Source: Bacteriovoracaceae bacterium
GTDB taxonomy: Bacteria; Bdellovibrionota; Bacteriovoracia; Bacteriovoracales; Bacteriovoracaceae
Length of the DNA: 58,143 nt
Assembly: GCA_947377285.1 (NCBI GenBank)
Contig: CANCFT010000020.1
Coordinates: forward strand, 1 to 58,143
Direction: 5' to 3'
In this document: in pieces, positions 24,439-33,170 of the stretch
How positions within the stretch are numbered: the stretch's first letter is position 1
How the letters are laid out: every line of letters begins with the position of its first letter
The notes under the pieces: model-generated
What the model was told of the DNA's origin: nothing
Database searches by the model: none
The model's input: the letters and a program-made list of their open reading frames with translations, nothing else
Translations under genes and position numbers: made by a program

Positions 24439-27400
24439 TTAATTTTTCAAAATATTACCACTAGTATTAAACTTTTGAATCCGGTTATTTCCCGTATCAG
24501 AAATATAAATATTATTAAAACTATCAATCGTTATTCCAGACGGTAAGTAGAACTGGCCATCGGCCACACCAAAACTTCCAAATGTAGAAAGATAATTTCC
24601 ATTAGCATCAAATTTTTGAATCCTAAAGTTCCCAGTATCAACGACATAAAAGTTTCCAGAAGAATCTATGGCAATATCGCGTGGTGAATTGAATTGTCCA
24701 GGCCCGCTTCCACATGAGCCAAATGATTTTATAAAGACTCCATTACTGTCAAATAATTTCACTTCACATAGATCTTTATCAACTGTAGCAACAGAATTGT
24801 TTTTGGTGATTGCTATACCCAAGGGGTATAAAAAGTGATCAGGACCAGCACCAAAATCTCCAAAAGAGAGCAGGAAAACTCCAGTGCTAGTGAGCTTTTG
24901 TACACGGTCATAGATATCAGAAATATAAATATTATCATTGGAATCGATCGCAATTGAACTTGGCATATTAAATTTTCCATGGGCAATGCCAAGTTCTCCA
25001 AATGTCCCAATAAAATCGCCATTGGAATTAAATTTTTGGACGCGGTTATTAAAAGTATCTAGGATATAAATATTCCCAACACTATCAATGGCCGCATCTC
25101 TTGGAGCATTAAAGCGAGCTTCATAACTAACAGAAGTTCCAATAAGACCTAGGTAGATTCCTGAGAGTGAAAATTTTTGGACTCGGCTATTTGATGAATC
25201 CGCAATAAAGATTTCATTGCTTGAATTAATGGACATTGAATTCGTCCATCCAAGTTGACCTGTAATAGTTCCTTGAGTTCCAAAGCTCGATAGAAAAGAT
25301 CCTGCACTATTAAAACGTTGTACGCGAAAATTTGCCGAATCTAAAACATATATATCGCCATTACCTGTCACGCTGATAGATTGAGGACTTAAAAATTGTC
25401 CATTATTCATGCCAGAAGAGCCAAACTTCATAACAAATGCACCAGCAGAATTAAATTTTTGAACTCGCTGATTTCCCAGATCAACAACAAAAAGATTATT
25501 TAAGTTGTCGATCGTTATGCCGTGAGGAAGTTGGAACTGACCGTCACCTGTTCCGACAGAACCCAGTGCTGTTTGATATACTCCAGACGAATTAAATTTT
25601 TGAATTCTATGATTATTTGTATCGACTGCGTAAATATTATTTGAGCTGTCGAAGGCCAAGGCACCAACTTGATCAAAGGTTCCAGGAGCTGAGCCCGTAT
25701 TTCCAAAACTTAACAAATAAAGACCTTGAGAATTAAATTTTTGGATACGATTTAATCCTGAATCTGAAACAAAAATATTTCCGGAGTTATCAATTTTAAC
25801 TGATTCAATCGCTTTAAATTGACCAGCAGATGCCCCATAAGTTCCAAAAGAAAAGAGATAGGTTCCCTGTGAATTAAATTTTTTAATTTCACTTAAAATT
25901 CTATCCGCAATATAAATATTTCCTGCAGAATCTGTCGTCACACCCATGGGATAAGTAACGTTGGAAGTTTTAGGTTTTGCCTGGCCATACTGGGCCACAA
26001 AAACACCTTCTTTGTTTATTTTTTGAATTCGATTATTCCCAGAATCAACAATAAATAAATTACCAAGCTTATCTGTTGTTAAGCCAATGGGGTTGTAAAA
26101 TTGAGAATTATCTTCGCCAATGGCCCCTAAGTTTTCAATAAAATTTCCTGCTTGGTTATATACTTGAATTCTTCCATTCATATTTCCGAGGTAGATATTA
26201 TTTGTGCTATCTAGAGTTATTGATTGGATGACATCTTGAGTTTTATAAGAAAGGATTTGGGATACATAATTTCCAAGAGAATCAAATTTGAGGACTCGGC
26301 GGTTATCAGAATAAGCTGATTCAACTGTATAAATATAGCCTTGCTGATCAACAGCGACAGCCGTTGGTAATATTATTTGGCCAATATCAAATCCGGCCGT
26401 TCCAAATTTCATGAGAAAAAGGCCATTATTACTAAATTTTTCTATCCGGCTATTTTCGGTATCTGCAATATAAACATTATTATTTTGGTCTATTGTCAAT
26501 CCATGTGGTGATCGCATTTGACCATCACTACTTCCCAATCCTCCAAAAGTAGAAAGAAAGACTCCATTTGAATCAAACTTTTGTATCCGAGAATTCCCGT
26601 AATCATTGACAAAAATATTATTATTGGAGTCTACTGCAACGGATCTTGGTGTCGTCAATTGGCCATTGTCTCCACGCTTTATTCCGATTTTTAATAAAAA
26701 ACTTAGAGATGAATTTAATTTTTGAAGCCTTAAATTCAAAGAGTCTAAAATAAAAATATTATTGAGTGAATCAACATAGATTTTAGTAGGGGAATTGAAT
26801 TGACCATTAGATGACCCTAAAGTTCCTGCCTGTGAGAGATAAACACCGCTGGAATTAAATTTTTGAATTCGATTATTTAACGTATCAGTAACTATAGTAT
26901 TGCCCAAAGAATCAGCAGCTATAAATTGAGGTGAATTAAATTGGCCATTGCCTGAACCGACTGATCCAAAAGTTAATAAAAATGCACCACTAGAATTAAA
27001 TTTTTGAATTCGGTTATTTCCAGTATCGACAACGTAGAGATTATTGCTTTTGTCAGTTGTGATTCCTGTTGGTGAATTAAATTGTCCGCTTCCTGAACCT
27101 AATGAACCAAATTGGGTGATAAAAATTCCAGCATTATTATATTTATAAATCTTATTATTAGCTTTATCGGCAATATAAATATTATCCAAAGAATCGATGG
27201 CCAAATAATTGGGATGGTTAAATTGTCCATCATTAGGATTGTAGCCAAATCCAAAAACTCCAATGCAGTCACCGTTTGAGTTATATTTGACAACATTATC
27301 ATTACTGGAATCGATTAGATAAAAATTGCCTAGAGAATCTCTTGGCGCAACATAAGGAGAAGCTCGTTTATCGATGCGAACGATTCCAAACTTTTGTTGT

Positions 27401-27948
27401 AAAAATCCAGTTGAATTAAATTTATAAATTTTATTATCTCTCGTATCACTAACAAAAATATTCCCAGTACCATCGAAACCAAATTCAATTGGTTCTTCAA
27501 AGGTCACAGACGTTGGTTCATAGCTGCCAAACTGACTGATAAAAATCCCGGTTGAATCAAATTTTTGAATTCGATTATTTCCTGAATCAGCTACTAAGAT
27601 ATTGCCTAATGAATCAACAGTAATTCCGTAAGGAGTGATAAATTGCCCAGGTCCACTTCCATAACTCCCAAATTCTAAGACAACTTTTTTATCGGGACTT
27701 ATTTTTTGAACTAAACTTTTTTCAGAATCTATTAGATAAATATTTCCAATTGAATCAATATGAGTGTCGGCCACCGAAGAGAAATACCATTTATTTATTC
27801 CCAGAGGAAAAGTTAATCCTTTAGGCGTATTCGAGTCTGGTAGATTGTTTGTATTTCCTGGATTAAACACGACAGGGCCTGATTTACTGCAGCCTGAACT
27901 CAGGGCAATCAAAAGAATAAGTATCAGTGCCATTCTTGAAAAGATCAT
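24439..27948 (-). CDS. large NHL-repeat surface lipoprotein
   Basis: The 1169-residue protein has a lipoprotein signal peptide with lipobox LSSGC (Cys20). The rest is a chain of about two dozen repeats of about 45 residues, each of the form 'GQFNSP - GI-D---N-YV-D--NNRIQKFNS-G'. These are NHL repeats, which fold as blades of six-bladed beta-propellers, so about four propellers are expected. Typical units are GNNRIQKF and VADSGNNRIQ. NHL propellers bind proteins, RNA or carbohydrate; none of the sequence shows which. The encoding DNA is also repetitive. Transcribed away from the IMPDH-family gene at 28179. Confidence 0.85.
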   Translation of the reverse strand: MIFSRMALILILLIALSSGCSKSGPVVFNPGNTNNLPDSNTPKGLTFPLGINKWYFSSVADTHIDSIGNIYLIDSEKSLVQKISPDKKVVLEFGSYGSGPGQFITPYGITVDSLGNILVADSGNNRIQKFDSTGIFISQFGSYEPTSVTFEEPIEFGFDGTGNIFVSDTRDNKIYKFNSTGFLQQKFGIVRIDKRASPYVAPRDSLGNFYLIDSSNDNVVKYNSNGDCIGVFGFGYNPNDGQFNHPNYLAIDSLDNIYIADKANNKIYKYNNAGIFITQFGSLGSGSGQFNSPTGITTDKSNNLYVVDTGNNRIQKFNSSGAFLLTFGSVGSGNGQFNSPQFIAADSLGNTIVTDTLNNRIQKFNSSGVYLSQAGTLGSSNGQFNSPTKIYVDSLNNIFILDSLNLRLQKLNSSLSFLLKIGIKRGDNGQLTTPRSVAVDSNNNIFVNDYGNSRIQKFDSNGVFLSTFGGLGSSDGQMRSPHGLTIDQNNNVYIADTENSRIEKFSNNGLFLMKFGTAGFDIGQIILPTAVAVDQQGYIYTVESAYSDNRRVLKFDSLGNYVSQILSYKTQDVIQSITLDSTNNIYLGNMNGRIQVYNQAGNFIENLGAIGEDNSQFYNPIGLTTDKLGNLFIVDSGNNRIQKINKEGVFVAQYGQAKPKTSNVTYPMGVTTDSAGNIYIADRILSEIKKFNSQGTYLFSFGTYGASAGQFKAIESVKIDNSGNIFVSDSGLNRIQKFNSQGLYLLSFGNTGSAPGTFDQVGALAFDSSNNIYAVDTNNHRIQKFNSSGVYQTALGSVGTGDGQFQLPHGITIDNLNNLFVVDLGNQRVQKFNSAGAFVMKFGSSGMNNGQFLSPQSISVTGNGDIYVLDSANFRVQRFNSAGSFLSSFGTQGTITGQLGWTNSMSINSSNEIFIADSSNSRVQKFSLSGIYLGLIGTSVSYEARFNAPRDAAIDSVGNIYILDTFNNRVQKFNSNGDFIGTFGELGIAHGKFNMPSSIAIDSNDNIYISDIYDRVQKLTSTGVFLLSFGDFGAGPDHFLYPLGIAITKNNSVATVDKDLCEVKLFDSNGVFIKSFGSCGSGPGQFNSPRDIAIDSSGNFYVVDTGNFRIQKFDANGNYLSTFGSFGVADGQFYLPSGITIDSFNNIYISDTGNNRIQKFNTSGNILKN

Positions 27949-27997
27949 TTAATGTACCTCGTTTATTTAACCTTAAAATGAAAACACCTGATGGCCT

Positions 27998-28013
27998 ATT
28001 TGACTAGTCAAAT
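27998..28013. promoter_or_regulatory. 16-base perfect palindrome, candidate operator
   Basis: ATTTGACTAGTCAAAT is its own reverse complement. It lies 50 bases upstream of the NHL lipoprotein start (27948) and about 165 bases upstream of the gene at 28179, in the only intergenic space between the divergent pair. Perfect palindromes of this size are typical binding sites of dimeric regulators, and the half-site contains TTGAC, which could also overlap a -35 element. The regulator is unknown. Confidence 0.4.
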
Positions 28014-28178
28014 TGTATTTCCAAATAAGTTCTCTTTTTGTAAGGAAATGTTTGATTCCATTGATAAAAGTTAATTCATATTACTTCGGAGAGCATAATT
28101 AAAACTTACGCGTTAAACTTGCAGGCTTAATGTGTTTGGACTATCTTTTTATGTCACATTTTATTTATGGAGAACTTA

Positions 28179-29240
28179 ATGGACTTGATGTTTAGCGCAC
28201 CCGAAATCCTTAATCGTGGAATAGGTTTAACTTTTGACGATGTTTTATTAGTTCCAAGATATTCTGAAATTTCATCACGAAAACACCCTGTGCTTTCAAC
28301 TCAAATTACTAAAAATTATAAAATAGATCTTCCTGTTATTACTGCCAATATGGATACAATCACTGAATCGGCCATGGCCTGCGCGATGGCAAGCCTCGGT
28401 GGCATTGGCTCTCTTCACCGTTTTATGACTGAATCTGAACAAGTATCAGAAGTAAAAAAAATTCAAGCCTATTTAAAAGAACACAATTTATCGACACCAA
28501 TTGCAGCTTCAATCGGTGTTAAAGAAGAAGGAATGAAGCGCGCTGAATTTTTGGCAAATGCTGGTGTACAGATTATTACATTGGATATTGCTCACGGCGA
28601 CTCAATCATGATGCTGGAAACTCTCGATCTATTAAAAAAGAAATATCCTCATATCGATGTTATTGCCGGCAATGTCGCGACTGCTGATGGAGTCAAGCGT
28701 ATGATCGAGCGTGGAGCTGATGCTGTAAAAGTGGGAATCGGCCCTGGATCAATGTGTACAACCAGAATTATTACGGGACACGGACTTCCACAATTGACTG
28801 CCATTGCCCTTGCAGTAAGCGTGGCTAAAAAACACAAAATTCCAGTTATCGCAGATGGTGGTTTAAAAAATTCGGGCGATATTGTTAAAGCTCTTGCAGC
28901 AGGGGCCAGCTCAGTCATGGTTGGATCCCTAGTCTCAGGTACTTTAGAGACACCTGGTGAACTTAAAGGTGGAATGAAGCAATACCGCGGAATGGCCTCT
29001 AAATCGGCCCAAGTTTCTTGGCGAGGTGAAATGCCACAAGGAATGGCAGCAGAAGGTGAATCGACTCAAATTCCATGTAAAGGAAGTGTCGTCAATGTCA
29101 TTGAAGAATTGATGGGGGGATTGCGCTCAGGAATGACTTACTTGGGTGTTGATCAATTAAGTGCAATGAGTGAAGCTGCTTTATTTATGCAAATGACGGC
29201 AAGTGGAATGAGTGAATCTAGACCACATGGAGTTCGTTAA
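28179..29240 (+). CDS. IMP dehydrogenase/GMP reductase family enzyme lacking CBS domains
   Basis: The ATG at 28179 is chosen because GGAG lies 6 bases upstream; an in-frame ATG at 28167 has no such site. The product (about 353 residues) is a TIM barrel with GLTFDDVLLVP, the catalytic-cysteine loop GIGPGSMCTTR, VIADGGLKNSGDI and YRGMASKSA. It lacks the roughly 120-residue CBS insert of ordinary IMP dehydrogenases. The MAAEGES segment in the flap resembles GMP reductase (AAEG) rather than IMPDH, so GMP reductase is more likely; the HRF segment before it is more IMPDH-like. It overlaps the plsB-like start by one base. Confidence 0.85.
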   Translation: MDLMFSAPEILNRGIGLTFDDVLLVPRYSEISSRKHPVLSTQITKNYKIDLPVITANMDTITESAMACAMASLGGIGSLHRFMTESEQVSEVKKIQAYLKEHNLSTPIAASIGVKEEGMKRAEFLANAGVQIITLDIAHGDSIMMLETLDLLKKKYPHIDVIAGNVATADGVKRMIERGADAVKVGIGPGSMCTTRIITGHGLPQLTAIALAVSVAKKHKIPVIADGGLKNSGDIVKALAAGASSVMVGSLVSGTLETPGELKGGMKQYRGMASKSAQVSWRGEMPQGMAAEGESTQIPCKGSVVNVIEELMGGLRSGMTYLGVDQLSAMSEAALFMQMTASGMSESRPHGVR

Positions 29241-31114
29241 TGCCAGATTCAGCTTCTCAAAAAAATGCTGACACAAGTTTTTTTGGAAAATTCTCAGCGA
29301 TTACTGAGGCTTTTAGCAATATCAATCTTTTTGATAATTTCAAAGAAATGGAAGCTATAGTTTTAAGTTATCACAAATTAGTTCCAAGAATAAAAGGCAA
29401 GCCCGATGACCGAGATAAAGTTCTAAAAAATTTAAAAGAGATTAGAGCTGAGTTGTCGTTGCCATTTCTAAAAGCATTTGAAAAGTTTTTAGATGCTTCT
29501 TTGTCACAAGTTTACGATGGAATTAATTTCAACGATAATGGACTTAACTTAAAAGAGCTTTCTAAAGAGAATAATCTAGTCCTAGTTCCAAATCATCAAT
29601 CACATGCCGATTATGTGGCCATTAACTATGTTTATTTTAAAAAATATCAATCGCCATTATTTGTGGCCGGAGGAAATAATCTTAATATATTTCCCATAGG
29701 CCCACTTTTTCGCAGATCGGGTTGCTTTTTTATTAGACGGACATTTGCCAATGATATTCTTTATAAATTAACCCTAGAAGCCTATTTGCATTATATGTTA
29801 GTTAAAGGAAATCCTATAGAGTTTTTCTTTGAAGGAGGACGTTCGCGTACCGGTAAATTGCTTCCTCCACGCTATGGACTTTATCAAATGTTAATTGAAG
29901 CTCATGCTGCAATTCCCATAGAAAAACGCAAACCACTACAATTTATTCCAGTTAGTATTGTTCATGAATACGTCCCAGAACAAAAATCCTTGGCACGTGA
30001 ACTTGATGGTGGAAAAAAAGTTAAAGAAAGTGCCGGACAAATTTTAGGATTAGTTAAATTACTTTCATATCAATTTGGAAATGTGCATATAAATTTAGGT
30101 CGTCCTATCATTGCACCAATTGCTCCATCAGACCCAACTGATTTAAAAATTCAAACCCAAAAGTTAGCTTTTGAATGCTTTTTGGAAGTTGGCAAAAATA
30201 TGCGAGTGACTCCAACTTCACTTTTGGCAATGATTTTATTAGACGAATCTACTGGGGCCCTAAAGTGGGATGAAATTTTAGTCAAAGCTCGTCACATTGT
30301 TTCTTATTGTGAAAAATTTAAAGTTCCTATCACTGATTCTATTAAGTCAGAAAATTTAGAAAAATCACTCGAACGTGCAATTGATATTTTAATTGGCAAT
30401 AAAAAAGTTGAAGTCATTGGCAATACAACTTCAAAGCATGTTTTCTACTCTATTAAAGACGATTCAAGAAAAGAGATTATTTATTTTAAAAATACTATTC
30501 TTCATCATTTCTTAGTTCCATGGATTGTCCATATGGGATGGATTAATTTGTTTAGTGGACATATTACGAATGTTGAAGAATTAAAGAAATTTTTTATTAA
30601 TCAAAGAAAACAACTGACTCATGAGTTTTATCTTCCAACTGTGAAAGAAGTTTTAAATCTCACACTCGACATCGTTTCTGATGCTATTGGCAGAGATGTT
30701 AAAACACTTGAAGAATGCGTTTTGCTAACACATAAAGAACTTTATTTGATTTTGGCCAAAGTAGGTCTTTTTTCTAAGGCCTGTAATTATCTTTTGGAAG
30801 CCTATTATATTTGTGGACTAACACTTAAAGATCTTTCTACTCACGATTACAAAGAAGGCTTTAAGATGGAAACATTTTTAAAGCGCTATAAAGAAGTTTT
30901 CGAAAGTGAGAGAAAACTTCGCCGAATTATTAAATATGCTGAGAGCTATTCTGTCCCTCTTTCAAAATCGAGTTTACAATATTTTGTCCATGCCAAAATT
31001 GTTGACTCTAATTCAGGATTTTATGCGGTAAGTGATGGGGCAAAACTGGCCGAAGCACTTGCTAAAGTTGAATCAGACCTTGAAGGACAGATAAATATTA
31101 ATTTGCTGAACTAA
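29240..31114 (+). CDS. plsB: PlsB-type glycerol-3-phosphate O-acyltransferase
   Basis: This enzyme acylates the sn-1 position of glycerol 3-phosphate, the first step of phospholipid synthesis. Acyltransferase motifs are clear: NHQSHADY (118-125, H-x4-D), FFIRRTF (163-169), EFFFEGGRSRTGKLLPPR (194-211) and FIPVSIVHEYVPE. It is 624 residues against about 800 for E. coli PlsB, missing mainly N-terminal material. The C-terminal third is helical. The start overlaps the previous stop as TAATG, so both genes are translationally coupled. A second activity, such as dihydroxyacetone-phosphate acyltransfer, cannot be excluded. Confidence 0.85.
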   Translation: MPDSASQKNADTSFFGKFSAITEAFSNINLFDNFKEMEAIVLSYHKLVPRIKGKPDDRDKVLKNLKEIRAELSLPFLKAFEKFLDASLSQVYDGINFNDNGLNLKELSKENNLVLVPNHQSHADYVAINYVYFKKYQSPLFVAGGNNLNIFPIGPLFRRSGCFFIRRTFANDILYKLTLEAYLHYMLVKGNPIEFFFEGGRSRTGKLLPPRYGLYQMLIEAHAAIPIEKRKPLQFIPVSIVHEYVPEQKSLARELDGGKKVKESAGQILGLVKLLSYQFGNVHINLGRPIIAPIAPSDPTDLKIQTQKLAFECFLEVGKNMRVTPTSLLAMILLDESTGALKWDEILVKARHIVSYCEKFKVPITDSIKSENLEKSLERAIDILIGNKKVEVIGNTTSKHVFYSIKDDSRKEIIYFKNTILHHFLVPWIVHMGWINLFSGHITNVEELKKFFINQRKQLTHEFYLPTVKEVLNLTLDIVSDAIGRDVKTLEECVLLTHKELYLILAKVGLFSKACNYLLEAYYICGLTLKDLSTHDYKEGFKMETFLKRYKEVFESERKLRRIIKYAESYSVPLSKSSLQYFVHAKIVDSNSGFYAVSDGAKLAEALAKVESDLEGQININLLN

Positions 31115-31120
31115 ATAAGT

Positions 31121-31594
31121 ATGAAAATAAGCTTAAGAGAAATTCCTCAGGGCCGAAAGCGTTTTTTAAAAGCAAAAAACTTAGAGGATATTCATAATTG
31201 GTTAAGCCATTTAGCAGAAATTAAAAATATTCTCTCCCTTCATTCAAATTTCCAAATTGTCGGTAACCAGGTTTATTTTGAAGTCGTTTCAAAGGACTCA
31301 ACCCCACAAATGATGCTAGAAGTAATTGGTGTACCTATCCCATTAGAGCGCTATGCGCTGAGTCTTATTGATACAGCTAATTGTACTTCACTTATTTATC
31401 AATTTAGTGACATCAACCTCTTTAATTCAGACTTCGAAGGTCTGCTGGAGACTTCTTGGAATCTTTATGAGGAGGTTACAAAGGGAGTTTCAGAAAGGCC
31501 AGGAAGTAAGCTTTTGGAGTTTTTTCATATTGTCTTAAACGATGATAAAATAGAGCTTCATTTTTTTAGGCAAAAAGATTATATTCAAAAATAG
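31121..31594 (+). CDS. hypothetical protein
   Basis: This is a 157-residue soluble protein that begins 6 bases after the plsB-like stop, so it is in the same operon. It is a mixed alpha/beta sequence (for example NFQIVGNQVYFEVVSKD, SLIYQFSDINLF) without signal peptide or recognised motif. No ribosome site stands out, consistent with coupling to the upstream gene. Function unknown. Confidence 0.5.
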   Translation: MKISLREIPQGRKRFLKAKNLEDIHNWLSHLAEIKNILSLHSNFQIVGNQVYFEVVSKDSTPQMMLEVIGVPIPLERYALSLIDTANCTSLIYQFSDINLFNSDFEGLLETSWNLYEEVTKGVSERPGSKLLEFFHIVLNDDKIELHFFRQKDYIQK

Positions 31595-31651
31595 TTTTAG
31601 CATTTAAGAGAAATTTGGCCATTTTTAACCAGGCCAAAACACATGGGGTAA

Positions 31652-32314
31652 ATTATCAAAGAAAATTCGAATCCACCTGGGCAGTTCAACCGATCTTCAC
31701 AATTCAATTCATCAAACAAACAAAGTGGTCCTAGGGTTAATGAGCAAATCAGGATTCCTGAATGCCGTTTACTAGGTGATGATGGGCACGCATATGGCGT
31801 TGTCACAATGAACGAAGCAAGAAAAATTGCAGATGAAACCGGCCTAGATCTCGTTGAAGTAAGTCCAACTGCTCAACCACCAGTCGTAAAACTAATCGAT
31901 TTTGGTAAATATAAATATGAGCTTCAAAAAAAGGCGCAAGAAGCAAAAAAGAAACAAATAGTTATTCAGTTAAAAGAAATTCAACTCCGTCCAAATATTG
32001 AAGCCAATGACCTTCAAACGAAGTTAAACCATTGCGCTAAATTCCTTGATGAAGGGGATAAGATTAAAATTTCAATGCAATTCCGCGGTCGAGAAATGTC
32101 ATACCGCGACGCAGGAATGGTGAAGTTCAAAGAAGTCATTAAGCAAATTGAAGCAATGGGTGCCATCGTTGAATCTGATCCTAAGATGATGGGTAATAGA
32201 ATTATCGCTATTTTAGCTTCAACTAAAAAACCTGTTAAAGGGCCTGCTAAAAAAGAAGATGAGCCTGCTACTACTAGTTCTGAGCCTAAAAAGGCAAAAG
32301 AATCGAGCAACTGA
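31652..32314 (+). CDS. infC: translation initiation factor IF-3 with ATT/ATC start
   Basis: IF-3 binds the 30S subunit and rejects wrong start codons. The conserved N-terminal domain begins RVNEQIRIPECRLL and continues GVVTMNEARKIADETGLDLVEVSPTA; the C-domain has LKEIQLRPNIEANDL and MQFRGREMS. The frame is open from 31652, just after a TAA, and contains no ATG, GTG or TTG before 31808, which is inside the N-domain. Translation must therefore start at ATT 31652 or ATC 31655, with GGGG 3-6 bases upstream. IF-3 genes in other bacteria use AUU and are autoregulated through it. A Lys/Pro-rich tail of about 25 residues is extra. Confidence 0.9.
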   Translation: MIKENSNPPGQFNRSSQFNSSNKQSGPRVNEQIRIPECRLLGDDGHAYGVVTMNEARKIADETGLDLVEVSPTAQPPVVKLIDFGKYKYELQKKAQEAKKKQIVIQLKEIQLRPNIEANDLQTKLNHCAKFLDEGDKIKISMQFRGREMSYRDAGMVKFKEVIKQIEAMGAIVESDPKMMGNRIIAILASTKKPVKGPAKKEDEPATTSSEPKKAKESSN

Positions 32315-32460
32315 TCAATTATCTCGACTTTCTATGGGAATTTCTTTTACAAAGCCCTGGATTCTTGATAATTATACCAGCTCGAAAACGAAAAATGACT
32401 GTTTTTTAAATAAGACACAATAACTTGATACTTAAATGTATAGATTACTGGAGAAATCTC

Positions 32461-32661
32461 ATGCCTAAAATGAAAACTAGAAAATCAGCAGCTAAGAGAT
32501 ATAGCGTAACTGGTACTGGTAAAGTTAAAAGAAACAAATGTGGATTAAGACATAAACTTGAACACAAAAGTACAAAAGTAAAAAACAGAGCAGGCGGACC
32601 AGCACTAGTTCACCAATCTGAGCACGAAAAAGTTAGAAGAATGTTACCGTACGCTTTCTAG
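32461..32661 (+). CDS. rpmI: 50S ribosomal protein L35
   Basis: This 66-residue, very basic protein begins MPKMKTRKSAAKRYSVTGTG and includes GKVKRNKCGLRHKLEHKS, the usual L35 sequence. The ATG at 32461 has GGAG 9 bases upstream; a longer frame from 32425 is not needed. It lies in the standard infC-rpmI-rplT order, 146 bases after infC, a longer gap than usual. A perfect hairpin overlaps its stop codon. Confidence 0.95.
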   Translation: MPKMKTRKSAAKRYSVTGTGKVKRNKCGLRHKLEHKSTKVKNRAGGPALVHQSEHEKVRRMLPYAF

Positions 32662-32673
32662 TCTTCTAGAAAG
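32654..32673 (+). promoter_or_regulatory. hairpin over rpmI stop, candidate L20 control region
   Basis: CTTTCTAG and CTAGAAAG form a perfect 8-base stem with a TCTT loop, and the rpmI stop codon TAG is within the left arm. Further on, before rplT, lie the palindrome TTGGGCCCAA (about 32702-32711) and the pair GCAAT/ATTGC. In other bacteria ribosomal protein L20 represses this operon by binding structured leader RNA; whether this is such a site is an inference. Confidence 0.4.
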
Positions 32674-32766
32674 TTAGTAAAAAAATAAATCAACAGAGAG
32701 TTGGGCCCAAGAGCAATCAGAACTTAAAAGATCATTGCCCCCAAGTTTCGTTAACAGGAGTAAGAT

Positions 32767-33111
32767 ATGGCACGCGTAAGAAGAGGTTTTAAAGCTAGAA
32801 GAAGAAGAAACAAAGTTTTGAAAATGGCTAAAGGTTTCAGCTTCGATAGACGTACAAAATATAAGCACACAGCTGAGACGGTAAAACGGGCCCTTCATTA
32901 TGCTTACGTTGGAAGACGTTTACTTAAGAGAGATATGAGAAAATTATGGGTTGTCAGAATCGCAGCAGCTGCTAGAGTTCTTGAAACTTCATACTCTAAA
33001 TTCATGGGTGCAATGAAGAAAAATTCTGTGATGATCAATAGAAAAATGCTTGCTGAAATTGCAGCAACAGATTTCGAAGGATTCAAAGCAATTAAGAATT
33101 CACTAAAATAA
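32767..33111 (+). CDS. rplT: 50S ribosomal protein L20
   Basis: The 114-residue basic protein begins MARVRRGFKARRRRNKVLK and contains LHYAYVGRRLLKRDMRKLWV, typical of L20, which is needed early in large-subunit assembly. An AGGAG site precedes the ATG. It is the last gene of infC-rpmI-rplT and is followed by a strong terminator. Confidence 0.97.
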   Translation: MARVRRGFKARRRRNKVLKMAKGFSFDRRTKYKHTAETVKRALHYAYVGRRLLKRDMRKLWVVRIAAAARVLETSYSKFMGAMKKNSVMINRKMLAEIAATDFEGFKAIKNSLK

Positions 33112-33136
33112 TTAAAAAAGAAATTTTTTAAGATAG

Positions 33137-33170
33137 AAAAAGCCTCCTTTACGGAGGCTTTTTTATTTTT
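33137..33170 (+). terminator. rho-independent terminator of infC-rpmI-rplT
   Basis: AAAAAGCCTCC and GGAGGCTTTTT form an 11-base stem around TTTAC, followed by TATTTTTT. It lies 25 bases after rplT and at the end of the convergent lipoprotein gene; the A-rich left side means it could also work for the minus strand. Confidence 0.9.

Noticed and set aside
24439..27948. Repetitive DNA read as a CRISPR array
   Set aside because: The repeats encode NHL units in one frame and vary in length and sequence; there are no constant repeats with unique spacers of fixed length.
27764..27952. 62-codon plus-strand frame at the start of the NHL lipoprotein gene
   Set aside because: It is antisense to a clear signal peptide and lipobox, and lacks protein-like features.
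31597..31806. Minus-strand frame opposite the start of infC
   Set aside because: It is antisense to the conserved IF-3 N-domain coding and shows no family match.
31808..32314. IF-3 starting at ATG 31808
   Set aside because: It would remove the conserved start of the N-domain; the frame upstream encodes that part without interruption back to 31652.
32425..32460. N-terminal extension of L35
   Set aside because: The conserved L35 start MPKMKTRKSAAKR begins at 32461 with a good ribosome site; the extension has no conservation.
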